Assembly: GCF_032670585.1 (NCBI RefSeq)
Contig: NZ_JAVQHL010000005.1
Location: 1 to 64,000 of the forward strand
DNA length: 64,000 bases
Reading direction: 5' to 3'
From: Ostreiculturibacter nitratireducens
Lineage (GTDB): Bacteria > Pseudomonadota > Alphaproteobacteria > Rhodobacterales > Rhodobacteraceae
Under the pieces are notes generated by a model. It did not search any database and was not told the DNA's origin. It saw nothing but the letters and a program-made list of their open reading frames with translations. A program made the translations under genes and the position numbers. This document shows positions 33,879-41,962 of this stretch, piece after piece. Numbering within the stretch: the first letter of the stretch is position 1; every line of letters starts with the position of its first letter.

Positions 33879-35147
33879 ATGACCGCAACCGCGCCGCCAC
33901 CGCTTTCCGACTTGTTCCGCACCTTCGGGCGGATAGGGCTTCTGTCCTTCGGTGGACCCGCCGCGCAAATCGCGCTGATGCACCGCACACTTGTCGACGA
34001 ACAGCGCTGGCTGTCGGAGCCGGAATACCTACGCGCGCTGTCCTTCTGCATGCTCCTTCCCGGCCCGGAAGCGATGCAGTTGGCGACATATGCGGGCTGG
34101 AAGTTCAGGGGCGTGCCGGGCGGCCTTGTTGCCGGCGGGCTCTTCGTCCTCCCGGGCGCGATCGTCATCCTCGCGCTGGCGGCGCTTTACGCTGCCTGGG
34201 GCGGCGTGCCGCTTGTCTCCGCGCTCTTCTTCGGGGTGAAGGCCTGCGTCACCGTCATCGTGCTCGAGGCGCTTCTGCGCGTGGCGAACCGGGCCTTGAA
34301 AACGGGCCAGCATCGCGCCTTCGCCCTGCTTGCCTTCCTCGGCCTCTTCGCCTTCAGCCTGCCCTTCCCGGCAATCATCGCCGTTGCCGCGCTCGCCGGC
34401 GCGATCCTGCACCGCGGCACGCCCGGCCCGGCCGTGCCCGCGCCGCCCATCAGCGGCAGCGTCCCCGCGCTCGGGCTTGGCCTCGCGCTTTGGGCCGCGC
34501 CCCTGGCCGCTCTCGCGTTTCTCGGGCAGGCATTCCTTCTCCAGGTCGGCCTTTTCTTCTCGAAGCTCGCAGTCGTGACCTTCGGCGGGGCCTATGCCGT
34601 CCTCGCCTACATGACGCAGACCGTCGTGCAAGAGCACGGCTGGCTCACGACACCACAGATGATGGACGCGCTCGGGCTGGCGGAGACGACACCCGGCCCG
34701 CTGATCCTCGTCACGGAGTTCGTCGGCTTCCTCGCAGGTTTCGGCGAGGGGGGCATGGGTACCGCAATGGCGGCCGCCCTTCTGACACTCTGGGTCACCT
34801 TCGTTCCGTGCTTTCTCTGGATCTTCGCCTTCGCGCCCTTCGTCGAATGGACAGCCTCCCGCCGCCGCCTCGGCGCGGCGCTCGCGGGGGTCACCGCTGC
34901 GGTCGTGGGCGTGATAGGAAACCTCGCCCTGTGGTTCGCTCTCCACGTCCTCTTCACGGAGGTCGAGACCTTGCGGGCCGGGCCAGTCGCGATCCCCTTC
35001 CCCGACGCCTCGAGTTTCGACGCACGCGCCGGCCTCGTCGCGCTTCTGGCAGGGGTCCTGCTCCTCCGATTCCGGTGGTCGCTCCTGTCGGTTCTCGGCC
35101 TCTCCTCCACCCTCGGGGCTGCCCTCGTTCTTTTCGGCCCCAATTGA
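33879..35147 (+). CDS. chrA: chromate efflux transporter (CHR family)
   Basis: This 422-residue inner-membrane protein comprises two homologous CHR halves. Half 1 has FGRIGLLSFGGPAAQIALMH with PGPEAMQLATYAGW; half 2 has FSKLAVVTFGGAYAVLAYM with TPGPLILVTEFVGFLAGF. About ten TM helices are predicted. This two-domain form exports chromate, probably coupled to proton motive force. The upstream 110 bp are AT-richer and likely hold its promoter. No chrB-type regulator lies next to it. Confidence 0.92.
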   Translation: MTATAPPPLSDLFRTFGRIGLLSFGGPAAQIALMHRTLVDEQRWLSEPEYLRALSFCMLLPGPEAMQLATYAGWKFRGVPGGLVAGGLFVLPGAIVILALAALYAAWGGVPLVSALFFGVKACVTVIVLEALLRVANRALKTGQHRAFALLAFLGLFAFSLPFPAIIAVAALAGAILHRGTPGPAVPAPPISGSVPALGLGLALWAAPLAALAFLGQAFLLQVGLFFSKLAVVTFGGAYAVLAYMTQTVVQEHGWLTTPQMMDALGLAETTPGPLILVTEFVGFLAGFGEGGMGTAMAAALLTLWVTFVPCFLWIFAFAPFVEWTASRRRLGAALAGVTAAVVGVIGNLALWFALHVLFTEVETLRAGPVAIPFPDASSFDARAGLVALLAGVLLLRFRWSLLSVLGLSSTLGAALVLFGPN

Positions 35148-35233
35148 AATATCTGGATTCTTTCCCGCGACCTTCCCCTTTCAATCGTCCCTGAATTCCC
35201 TATGCTGAAACCATTAGCGGCAGGACAACTTCG

Positions 35234-35680
35234 ATGACGCGCACGATCGACTACGGCAACCTGATGCACCGCGCCATGCGGGGCCTGATCCAGGAAGTCC
35301 TACAGGGAGTCGCCGACAATGGCCTCCCCGGTGCGCATCATTTCTTCGTCACCTTCGACACGCGTCATCCGGGCGTGAAACTCGCCGAATGGCTGAGCGA
35401 GCGCTACCCGGAGGAGATGACCATCGTCATCCAGCACTGGTTCGAGAATCTGGCCGTCGATGACGACGGATTCGCCGTGACGCTGAACTTCGGCGACACG
35501 CCGGAGCCGATGTATATTCCCTTCGACGCGATCCGCACTTTCGTCGATCCCTCGGTCGAATTCGGCCTGCGTTTCGAGACGCACGAATCCTCCGAGGACG
35601 ACGAAGATGAAGAGGAGCCGCAGCCCGAAGAGGAACGTCACGACGCCGAGGTCGTGCGGCTGGACAGCTGGCGGAAATAG
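35234..35680 (+). CDS. sspB: SspB-family ClpXP adaptor
   Basis: This 148-residue protein resembles alphaproteobacterial SspB, which captures ssrA-tagged proteins and hands them to ClpXP. Visible are the helix IDYGNLMHRAMRGLIQEVL, the substrate-binding fold FFVTFDTRHPGVKL with IVIQHWFENL, and LNFGDTPEPMYIPFDAI. A long acidic linker (HESSEDDEDEEEPQPEEE) leads to the short C-terminal ClpX-binding tail ending EVVRLDSWRK. It lies 2.7 kb from the tmRNA gene that makes its substrate tag. Confidence 0.92.
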   Translation: MTRTIDYGNLMHRAMRGLIQEVLQGVADNGLPGAHHFFVTFDTRHPGVKLAEWLSERYPEEMTIVIQHWFENLAVDDDGFAVTLNFGDTPEPMYIPFDAIRTFVDPSVEFGLRFETHESSEDDEDEEEPQPEEERHDAEVVRLDSWRK

Positions 35681-35725
35681 CGACGAAAAAACGCCGACAA
35701 GTCTCGGTATGCGACGGTATGCCGA

Positions 35726-35754
35726 TTGCCAAGAGCCTCCCCCGGCCCTAATAA
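35726..35754 (+). promoter_or_regulatory. candidate sigma-70 promoter of fumC
   Basis: TTGCCA and TAATAA are separated by 17 bp. The predicted transcription start near 35761 gives a 5' leader of about 22 nt that contains the GGAGG ribosome site of fumC. Confidence 0.55.
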
Positions 35755-35782
35755 GGCGCCGAACCATCCGGAGGCTTGCCCG

Positions 35783-37177
35783 ATGACGAAAACCCGCACC
35801 GAAACCGACAGCTTTGGCCCGCTGGAGGTCCCCGCCGACAAGTACTGGGGGGCACAGACCCAGCGCTCGATCCAGAACTTCCCGATCGGCTGGGAGAAGC
35901 AGCCCGTCGCCATCATCCGCGCGCTCGGCGTCATCAAGAAGGCCTGCGCTCTCGTGAACATCGATCAGGGCGACATCGACCCGAAGGTCGGCGAGGCCAT
36001 TGCCGCGGCCGCGCAGGAGGTCATCGACGGCAAGTTCGACGACAACTTCCCGCTCGTCGTCTGGCAGACGGGTTCCGGCACCCAGTCCAACATGAACGCG
36101 AACGAAGTCATCTCGAACCGCGCGATCGAGATGCTGGGGGGCGAAATGGGCTCCAAGAAGCCCGTCCACCCCAACGACCACGTCAACATGGGGCAATCCT
36201 CGAACGACACGTTCCCCACGGCGATGCACGTGGCGATCGGCATGGTGGCGCGCGACGTGCTCATTCCGGGGCTGAAGAAGCTTCACAAGGCGCTTGTCGC
36301 CAAGTCGGAGGAATTCAGGGACATCATCAAGATCGGCCGCACGCATACGCAGGACGCGACGCCGCTGACGCTCGGCCAGGAGTTCGGCGGCTACGCCCAC
36401 CAGGTCGCCATGGGCATCAAGCGGGTCGAGATGTGCCTGCCGCAGATCTACGAACTCGCTCAGGGCGGCACCGCCGTCGGGACGGGGCTGAACACGAAGA
36501 AGGGCTGGGACAGCCGCGTGGCCGCGCGCATCGCCGAGATCACGGACCTGCCCTTCGTCACCGCGCCCAACAAGTTCGAGGCGCTCGCCGCCCATGACGC
36601 GATGGTTATGTTCTCGGGCGCGCTGAAGACGGTCGCCGCCTCGCTCTTCAAGATCGCGAACGACATGCGGCTTCTGGGTTCCGGCCCGCGGTCGGGCCTT
36701 GGCGAGCTGATCCTGCCGGAGAACGAGCCGGGATCGTCGATCATGCCGGGCAAAGTGAACCCGACGCAGGCCGAGGCGCTGACGATGGTCTGCGCCCACG
36801 TGATGGGCAACGACGCCGCCGTCGGCTTCGCCGGGTCGCAGGGGCATTTCGAGCTTAACGTCTACAACCCGATGATGTCCTACAACGTGATCCAGTCGAT
36901 GCAGCTCCTGGGCGACGCGGCGGGTTCGTTCACGGACAACATGGTCGTGGGCACGCAGGCCAACGTCACGCGCATCGAGAAGCTGATGAAGGAAAGCCTG
37001 ATGCTGGTGACGGCGCTCGCGCCGAAGATCGGCTATGACAACGCCACCAAGGTCGCCAAGACCGCGCACAAGAACGGCACCACGCTGAAGGAAGAGGCGA
37101 TCGCGCTTGGTTTCGTCGACGAAGAGACCTTCGACCAGATCGTGCGGCCCGAAATGATGATCGGTCCGAAGGACTGA
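35783..37177 (+). CDS. fumC: class II fumarate hydratase
   Basis: This 464-residue tetrameric TCA-cycle enzyme converts fumarate to L-malate. Signatures are the substrate loop SGTQSNMNANEV, the catalytic-site segment GRTHTQDATPLTLGQEF with the active-site His, and the family motif GSSIMPGKVNPTQ containing the catalytic Ser loop. It lacks iron-sulfur cysteines, as expected for the oxygen-stable class. The ATG at 35783 follows GGAGG; the ATG-less extension upstream overlaps the promoter. It is followed within 10 nt by a DUF4169 gene and then a ribbon-helix-helix gene, a common Rhodobacteraceae order. Confidence 0.95.
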   Translation: MTKTRTETDSFGPLEVPADKYWGAQTQRSIQNFPIGWEKQPVAIIRALGVIKKACALVNIDQGDIDPKVGEAIAAAAQEVIDGKFDDNFPLVVWQTGSGTQSNMNANEVISNRAIEMLGGEMGSKKPVHPNDHVNMGQSSNDTFPTAMHVAIGMVARDVLIPGLKKLHKALVAKSEEFRDIIKIGRTHTQDATPLTLGQEFGGYAHQVAMGIKRVEMCLPQIYELAQGGTAVGTGLNTKKGWDSRVAARIAEITDLPFVTAPNKFEALAAHDAMVMFSGALKTVAASLFKIANDMRLLGSGPRSGLGELILPENEPGSSIMPGKVNPTQAEALTMVCAHVMGNDAAVGFAGSQGHFELNVYNPMMSYNVIQSMQLLGDAAGSFTDNMVVGTQANVTRIEKLMKESLMLVTALAPKIGYDNATKVAKTAHKNGTTLKEEAIALGFVDEETFDQIVRPEMMIGPKD

Positions 37178-37186
37178 TCGGGCGCG

Positions 37187-37384
37187 ATGGCCGAGATCGT
37201 CAACCTGCGCGCGGCCCGGAAGGCGAAGGATCGCCTGAAGAAACGCGCGCAGGGATCTGAGAACGCAGTGAAATTCGGCCGAACGAAGGCCGAGCGGGAA
37301 CTTGAGAAAGCGCGGGCGGACAAAGCCCGCGCCCTGCTCGACGGCCACGAGCGCGAGGCCCCGGAGGCTTGCGGCGATGACTGA
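37187..37384 (+). CDS. DUF4169 family protein
   Basis: This 65-residue, very basic and helical protein matches DUF4169: the start AEIVNLRAARKAKDR is nearly invariant, followed by a stretch of alternating Lys/Arg/Glu/Ala (FGRTKAERELEKARADKARA). It begins 9 nt after the fumC stop, so it is probably co-transcribed. Function unknown. Frequent linkage to the ribbon-helix-helix gene that follows suggests they act together. Confidence 0.85.
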   Translation: MAEIVNLRAARKAKDRLKKRAQGSENAVKFGRTKAERELEKARADKARALLDGHEREAPEACGDD

Positions 37385-37495
37385 CTCCGGCGGTCGGCTC
37401 CAGGCAATGACGACGCTACTGCCCCTTGGCTCGTGGCTTGCCGCCCCGGACGCCTGCTCCTATCCTGCCCGTGCCCTCGTCCCGCCGGATCACCG

Positions 37496-37735
37496 ATGAC
37501 CCGCCCGATCAAACGCTCCCTCACCCTGCAAGGCCATCGCACCTCGGTCTCGCTCGAAGACGAGTTCTGGCGCGCCTTCCGTGACATCGCCGAGGCACGC
37601 GACCTTCCGCTGAACGCGCTCGCGGCCGAGATCGACGCGACGCGCGATCCCGAAACGGGGCTTGCCACGGCGATCCGGCTCTATGTCCTGCGCCATTACC
37701 GCGAACTTGCGCGGGGGTCATCCGCCCGTCCCTGA
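37496..37735 (+). CDS. ribbon-helix-helix domain protein
   Basis: This 79-residue protein has the RHH layout: beta strand RSLTLQGHRTSVSLEDEFW for dimerisation and base contacts, then helix AFRDIAEARDLPLNALAAEI and a final helix ATAIRLYVLRHYRELA. It probably binds DNA as a dimer. The ATG at 37496 gives the family length; the longer frame to 37433 adds a proline-rich leader. It follows fumC and DUF4169 and could regulate this transcript or be a housekeeping regulator. Confidence 0.82.
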   Translation: MTRPIKRSLTLQGHRTSVSLEDEFWRAFRDIAEARDLPLNALAAEIDATRDPETGLATAIRLYVLRHYRELARGSSARP

Positions 37736-37743
37736 GAGGGCTT

Positions 37744-38634
37744 TCAGACCGGATGGGCGGACAGGAAGGCCAGCAGCCGTTCCGCCACGTCTCCTGGACG
37801 CTCGTCCACGAAGAAATGCCCGCCCGGCATCGCCTCGGCCCTCATCATCTCGCACTTCTCTGCCCATGTTCCCGGCACGTCATAGAGCCGCCCCATCGCT
37901 CCGTCCCGGCCATAAAGCACCAGCGTCGGCGCGGTGATCCGTCTGCCGAGGTCCGCCCCGTCGTCGGACAGGTCCGCCGTCAGCGCCGCCCGGTAGTCGT
38001 TGCACATGCCCGCGATCGTGTCCGGGTCGCGCCAGGCGCTGCGGTAAGCCTCCAGCTGCTCGGCGTCGAAATCCTCGATCCGCGCCGCGCCCCAGCCAAG
38101 AAGGCAGGTTTCGAAGAAATAGTCAGGGTTTGCCCCGATAAGACGTTCCGGAAAAGGCGCGGGCTGCGCGAGGAACGTCCAGTGCCAATAGGCCGTGGCC
38201 ACCTCGCGTCTCAGCGCCGTCAAGATCGTGTGCGTCGGAACGATGTCCATGACCGTAGCGGTCGCCACGCGCTCCGGCTGATCCAGCGCCATCCGGTGCG
38301 CGACCCGCCCACCCCGGTCGTGACCCACCAGGTGAAAGCGTTCGTGCCCGAGCTCGGACATGAGGCGCCCCATGTCGCGCCCCATGGTCCTGAACGAATG
38401 GCTCGCATGGTCCTCGCTCAGGGGAGGCTTCGACGAGGCCCCGTATCCCCTCAGATCGGCGGCGATCACCCGGTAGCCCTTCGCCGCCAGCACCGGCGCG
38501 ACGCGGGCCCAGAGAGCGTGCGTCTGCGGGAAACCGTGCAGCAACAGCACCGGCTCCCCCTCGCCGCCAGCGACCCAGGCGATCTCCAGACCGCCTTCGA
38601 CCTCCGTACGCCCGACCGCGAAACCCTCGAACAT
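37744..38634 (-). CDS. alpha/beta hydrolase, haloacetate-dehalogenase-like
   Basis: This 296-residue hydrolase-fold protein has an Asp nucleophile (elbow GHDRGGRVAHRM) instead of Ser, which groups it with fluoroacetate/haloacetate dehalogenases and epoxide hydrolases. The preceding strand holds the oxyanion motif LLHGFPQTHALW and DLRGYGASSKP; the base is the His in MPGGHFFVDERP. The ATG at 38634 follows GGGGGAGAG. Predicted reaction: hydrolysis of a C-halogen or epoxide bond through an ester intermediate. It is divergent from the GSCFA gene. Confidence 0.86.
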   Translation of the reverse strand: MFEGFAVGRTEVEGGLEIAWVAGGEGEPVLLLHGFPQTHALWARVAPVLAAKGYRVIAADLRGYGASSKPPLSEDHASHSFRTMGRDMGRLMSELGHERFHLVGHDRGGRVAHRMALDQPERVATATVMDIVPTHTILTALRREVATAYWHWTFLAQPAPFPERLIGANPDYFFETCLLGWGAARIEDFDAEQLEAYRSAWRDPDTIAGMCNDYRAALTADLSDDGADLGRRITAPTLVLYGRDGAMGRLYDVPGTWAEKCEMMRAEAMPGGHFFVDERPGDVAERLLAFLSAHPV

Positions 38635-38774
38635 GCTCTCTCCCCCGCCCGAAAATGCCGACGCCACACAAGTTGGACATAACGACCCGGAGCGGTATAG
38701 TGCCCCGGACGCAGTCGCGGAAAAAGCCTGTAACCGCAGTCGGCAGATGTACAGGGTGTAGAGTGGAAGAGGAA

Positions 38775-40010
38775 ATGCCACCGGACACGCAGGCGGACGG
38801 TCCGACCGGCGCCAGGCCGCGGACAGGCGATCTCTCTTCGGGCCATCAATTGGAAACGGAAGCGACGGCCAGACCCTACCACGGGGTGCGGACCTGGCAC
38901 TGGGGCGAGCACACGCGCTACAACCCTACCCTCGCCCGCATGCTTGACGCGGCAGCGGTGGAGAAGTTCGTGCTGCAGGGCTGGGCGCCGCCCGAGCCGC
39001 CGATCCGGCGGGACACGCGCATCATGGCGATCGGCTCGGCGTTTTCCTGCGATGTCGCTGCCGCGCTGTCGCAGCGAGGATACCGGGTCCTGAACGCAGA
39101 GGCGCCGAAGGCCTATGTGACGGCCCGCGGCGAGGACTTGCTGACATCCTTCGCGATCCGGCAGCAACTCGAATGGGCCTGGGAAAACCGGACGTTCGAG
39201 ACCGGGCTCTGGCACGGCCAGCAGGTCGAGACCTGCACTTACCTGCCCGAAACACAGGCCGAGACGAAGCGTGTCCTCGACCGGACCGAATTCTTCATAC
39301 TGACCTTCGCGCATTCCGAGGTGTGGTACGACGAGCCCACCGGTGACGTCTTCTGGCGCACGATCCCGAAGGACGTCTTCGATCCCGCACGCCACAGGTT
39401 CCGCGTGTCGACCATTGAGGAAAACCGCGACAACCTCCGCGCCATATACCGGCTGATCCGAAAGCACCGGCCAGCGGCGCGAATCCTCTTCTCCCTCTCG
39501 CCGGTTCCGATGATCGCCACGTTTCGCGACAATTCATGCCTCTCCTCGAACTCCGTCTCGAAGGCCATCCTGCGCGCGGCGATCGACGAGGTCGTGCGTG
39601 AATTCGCGGCCGAGGGCTCGCTTGGCTACTGGCCGGCCTACGAACTCTTGACGGACGTCTTCCGGCAGCCCTTCCGACCCGACCGCCGCCATCCCCGGGA
39701 CCGGGTGAGCGACTACGTCACGACGCTCTTTGAACATGTGTGGTGCGCCGAGCCCCACGCGGCACCGTCGTCGCTGACTTTGGCCTGGGCCTCGGCCTGC
39801 GCAGAGGCCGAACTCCTTCCACCCCCGATGGCCCGCTTCATTCTCGGGCAACGCCAGCGTCGTCTGCGCGTGCTGATCAGGAACAACGATCCCCTCCACG
39901 GCGACGAGCAGACTGACAAGGCGCTGCGCAAGCTCGGCGCCGACGTACTCGCCGCCTGGGCCTCGGACGCGACGCGGGCCGATGCCGCCGGAGATTCAGG
40001 CGACGAATGA
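38775..40010 (+). CDS. GSCFA domain-containing protein
   Basis: This 411-residue protein carries the GSCFA signature in the form IMAIGSAFSCDVA and downstream conserved blocks: EWAWENRTFETGLWHG, EFFILTFAHSEVWYDEPTG and ARILFSLSPVPMIATF. The family resembles SGNH/GDSL-like hydrolases, with the Ser of GSxFS as likely nucleophile and may act on polysaccharides or acyl groups. The ATG at 38775 follows GGAAGAGGAA; the longer reading to 38655 has a basic leader without support. A single-gene unit ending convergent to a small periplasmic-protein gene. Confidence 0.82.
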   Translation: MPPDTQADGPTGARPRTGDLSSGHQLETEATARPYHGVRTWHWGEHTRYNPTLARMLDAAAVEKFVLQGWAPPEPPIRRDTRIMAIGSAFSCDVAAALSQRGYRVLNAEAPKAYVTARGEDLLTSFAIRQQLEWAWENRTFETGLWHGQQVETCTYLPETQAETKRVLDRTEFFILTFAHSEVWYDEPTGDVFWRTIPKDVFDPARHRFRVSTIEENRDNLRAIYRLIRKHRPAARILFSLSPVPMIATFRDNSCLSSNSVSKAILRAAIDEVVREFAAEGSLGYWPAYELLTDVFRQPFRPDRRHPRDRVSDYVTTLFEHVWCAEPHAAPSSLTLAWASACAEAELLPPPMARFILGQRQRRLRVLIRNNDPLHGDEQTDKALRKLGADVLAAWASDATRADAAGDSGDE

Positions 40011-40116
40011 CGCGCCCTTAACTTCGGGGCGCTGAACGGCGGTCAGGGTGGGCGCGGCACGAAGTCGGGCCGGGCGCACCCAGCCGGCAAATCCGCGCAT
40101 CAGGCCGGAATGCCCG

Positions 40117-40374
40117 TCACTCGAGACCGAGGATCCTCTTCGCCTCGTGCAGCGCGTCGACCGAAGCCTGGTGATTACCCGCTGCATGCAACTCCTCGCC
40201 CTCGGCGCGAAGCTCCCGAACGCGGGCGAGATCCGCCTCGGACAGGCTCGCGCCGGAGGCAAGTGCCGCATCGATATCGGCCATGTCGGCCGGACACTGG
40301 AACGCAGCGGCGGGAAAGGCGAAGGCAGTGAACGCAAGGGCGGCGGCGACCGCTAAGGTTCTCCTGACAGTCAT
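40117..40374 (-). CDS. small exported hypothetical protein
   Basis: This 85-residue protein has a clear Sec signal (residues 1-24, cut after AAAF or AAA) and a short mature part with one cysteine and a helical hairpin-like sequence (ADMADIDAALASGASLSEADL, then VRELRAEGEELHAAGNHQ). It is probably periplasmic. No family recognised beyond small Rhodobacteraceae hypothetical proteins. Stand-alone, between the GSCFA gene and tRNA-Val. Confidence 0.7.
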   Translation of the reverse strand: MTVRRTLAVAAALAFTAFAFPAAAFQCPADMADIDAALASGASLSEADLARVRELRAEGEELHAAGNHQASVDALHEAKRILGLE

Positions 40375-40545
40375 GGCAATCCTCCCATTCTTGACCGGGG
40401 GCGCCGGATCGGGGCTTGCCCCCGTGTTTCACGGATAGCAGGGTTCCGAGCGGACGCCAAAACAAGAAATCGAGACCGGAGGGTCGCAAGAACCCGCGCC
40501 GCGCGCTTCAGCCCGGCGCTGCAACCGTCTGATTTATTGGAACTA

Positions 40546-40621
40546 TGGTGGGTGATGAGAGACTCGAACTCCCGACATCCTCGGTGTAAACGAGGCGCTC
40601 TACCAACTGAGCTAATCACCC
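40546..40621 (-). tRNA. tRNA-Val (anticodon TAC)
   Basis: A 76-nt cloverleaf on the minus strand with encoded CCA: acceptor GGGTGAT / ATCACCC, D-arm TAGCTCAGTTGGTAGAGC, anticodon stem CCTCG / CGAGG around loop TTTACAC (anticodon TAC), and T-arm GTTCGAGTC. Confidence 0.95.
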
Positions 40622-40685
40622 GATCCGCCTCGCCTTTTATCCCCGGGGCCAAGGCCGGCGCAAGCCCCTAACGGCGACCTCTTTC

Positions 40686-41267
40686 TCAGGGCTCGATGAC
40701 GTTCTGGATGCCGTCTCGAAGGTGGTAGACCACGCCTTGTTCGGCCGGGACGGCGCGGAACTCCGACAGTGGCCATCGCAGCGCGACGCAGCGCAGGATG
40801 CGGGAGGTCACGCCGTGGCTGAAGATCACCGAGGGCCCCTCGAGTTCCGCGAGGAACTCGGCCACACGCGCGGCGACTGAGGCCCCCCCCTCGCCGCCCG
40901 GCGCGTTGTCGTAGACCCTGACCGGATCCACCACGTCGAGCGTGCCGGGCCAGCGGGCCGCGATCTCCGCCCTTGTGAGGCCCTCCCAGGCGCCCAGGGA
41001 TATCTCCCTCAGCCGGGCGTCGACCCGTGGCGTCACTCCCCTGCCCGAAAGCGCGATCCGCGCGGTTTCGAAGACCCGGCGCTGCGGACTGGCGTAGACC
41101 GTCAGTCCCAGCGCGCCGGCTTCCGCGAGCAGGCGCCCCTGCGTCTCGGCCTGTTCCCGCCCCAGATCCGTCAGGGGGCTGTCCAGGGCGCCCTGCATGC
41201 GCCCTTCGCGATTCCAGACGGTCTCGCCGTGGCGAAGCACGTAGATTTCAGGAAAGTCTTGCCGCAC
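40686..41267 (-). CDS. histidine phosphatase family protein
   Basis: This 193-residue phosphoglycerate-mutase-like phosphatase has the phospho-histidine loop LRHGETVWN (RHG at 12-14), SPLTDLGREQAE, YASPQRRVFETA (second Arg) and the catalytic His in IFSHGVTSR. It could dephosphorylate sugar phosphates or nucleotides. The start is a GTG at 41267 preceded by GGAGG; the longer frame runs through tRNA-Val(CAC) and is not real. It lies between two tRNA-Val genes on the same strand. Confidence 0.86.
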   Translation of the reverse strand: MRQDFPEIYVLRHGETVWNREGRMQGALDSPLTDLGREQAETQGRLLAEAGALGLTVYASPQRRVFETARIALSGRGVTPRVDARLREISLGAWEGLTRAEIAARWPGTLDVVDPVRVYDNAPGGEGGASVAARVAEFLAELEGPSVIFSHGVTSRILRCVALRWPLSEFRAVPAEQGVVYHLRDGIQNVIEP

Positions 41268-41283
41268 GTCCGCCTCCAACGAA

Positions 41284-41309
41284 AAGGCGCGCCGCTGGGG
41301 GCGCGCCTT
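41284..41309 (-). terminator. terminator-like hairpin after tRNA-Val(CAC)
   Basis: A perfect 10-bp stem AAGGCGCGCC / GGCGCGCCTT with a 6-nt loop follows the tRNA on the minus strand, with TTTTCG at the end. It lies between the tRNA and the ribosome site of the phosphatase gene. Confidence 0.75.
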
Positions 41310-41317
41310 GAATTGGA

Positions 41318-41392
41318 TGGTGGGTGATAACGGATTTGAACCGCTGACATCTTCGATGTGAACGAAGCGCTCTACCGCTGAGCTAATCACCC
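41318..41392 (-). tRNA. tRNA-Val (anticodon CAC)
   Basis: A 75-nt cloverleaf on the minus strand with encoded CCA: acceptor GGGTGAT / ATCACCC, D-arm TAGCTCAGCGGTAGAGC, anticodon stem CTTCG / CGAAG around loop TTCACAT (anticodon CAC), T-arm GGTTCAAATCC. Its acceptor stem is identical to that of tRNA-Val(TAC). Confidence 0.95.
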
Positions 41393-41413
41393 ATTCGCGG
41401 GGGCTAATTAGCC

Positions 41414-41785
41414 TCACTCGTCCGCTTCTGCAAGAGCCTCTTTCCCGCTCTTTTCCTGGGAGTTCGTCGCGGCACCGCGGCGCAGCTTCACGAGCAGGGT
41501 CTCGCCCTCGTGTTTCTGCCGGTTGACCTTCGCCTTTCCGAAGGGTGGCAGGACCAGGGTTTCGCCGGCCGCCAGCGCATCGCCGAGAAGCTTCAGCGTC
41601 GCGTCCACGACCGCCTTCGCGTCCTTCTTCTTCGCCCCCGTTTCAGCGATGACCCGGTCGAGGAATTCCTTCTTGCGAAGGGCCTTCGCGGCCCCATCCG
41701 AGGTTTCCGCCGTCGCCGTCGTCACGTTGATGACGTTCGAGGCCGCAGGGCTTTTCACCCTCACTAACTTCTTGTCTTCGCTCAC
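41414..41785 (-). CDS. HU/IHF-like DNA-binding protein
   Basis: This 123-residue protein is divergent HU-like: a variable N-terminal extension of about 35 residues precedes LRKKEFLDRVIAETGAKKKD, with LKLLGDALAAGETLVLPPFGKA and a short beta-arm KVNRQKHEGETLLVKLRRG. The long arms of classical HU are shortened. The start is a GTG at 41785 with AGGA upstream. It lies between lon and tRNA-Val(CAC), an order often seen in Rhodobacterales. It should compact or bend DNA. Confidence 0.82.
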   Translation of the reverse strand: MSEDKKLVRVKSPAASNVINVTTATAETSDGAAKALRKKEFLDRVIAETGAKKKDAKAVVDATLKLLGDALAAGETLVLPPFGKAKVNRQKHEGETLLVKLRRGAATNSQEKSGKEALAEADE

Positions 41786-41916
41786 GTTCCTGCTCGCTCT
41801 TGAGATGCTGCGTCCGCGCGGGATGCTAGATGGGCCGAGCGGCAAACGCCATATGGTTTCGCGCGGGAACGCGTTGCAGGCCAACGTTGCGCCGGATTGA
41901 CTGAGCAGCAAAGGAA

Positions 41917-41940
41917 AGGCGCGCCCCGAGGGGCGCGCCT
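41917..41940 (-). terminator. intrinsic terminator of lon
   Basis: An 11-bp perfect stem AGGCGCGCCCC / GGGGCGCGCCT with a minimal GA loop begins 23 nt after the lon stop. TTTCCTTT follows on the minus strand. Confidence 0.75.
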
Positions 41941-41962
41941 GATCTGTTCCGACCGGGAGGGA

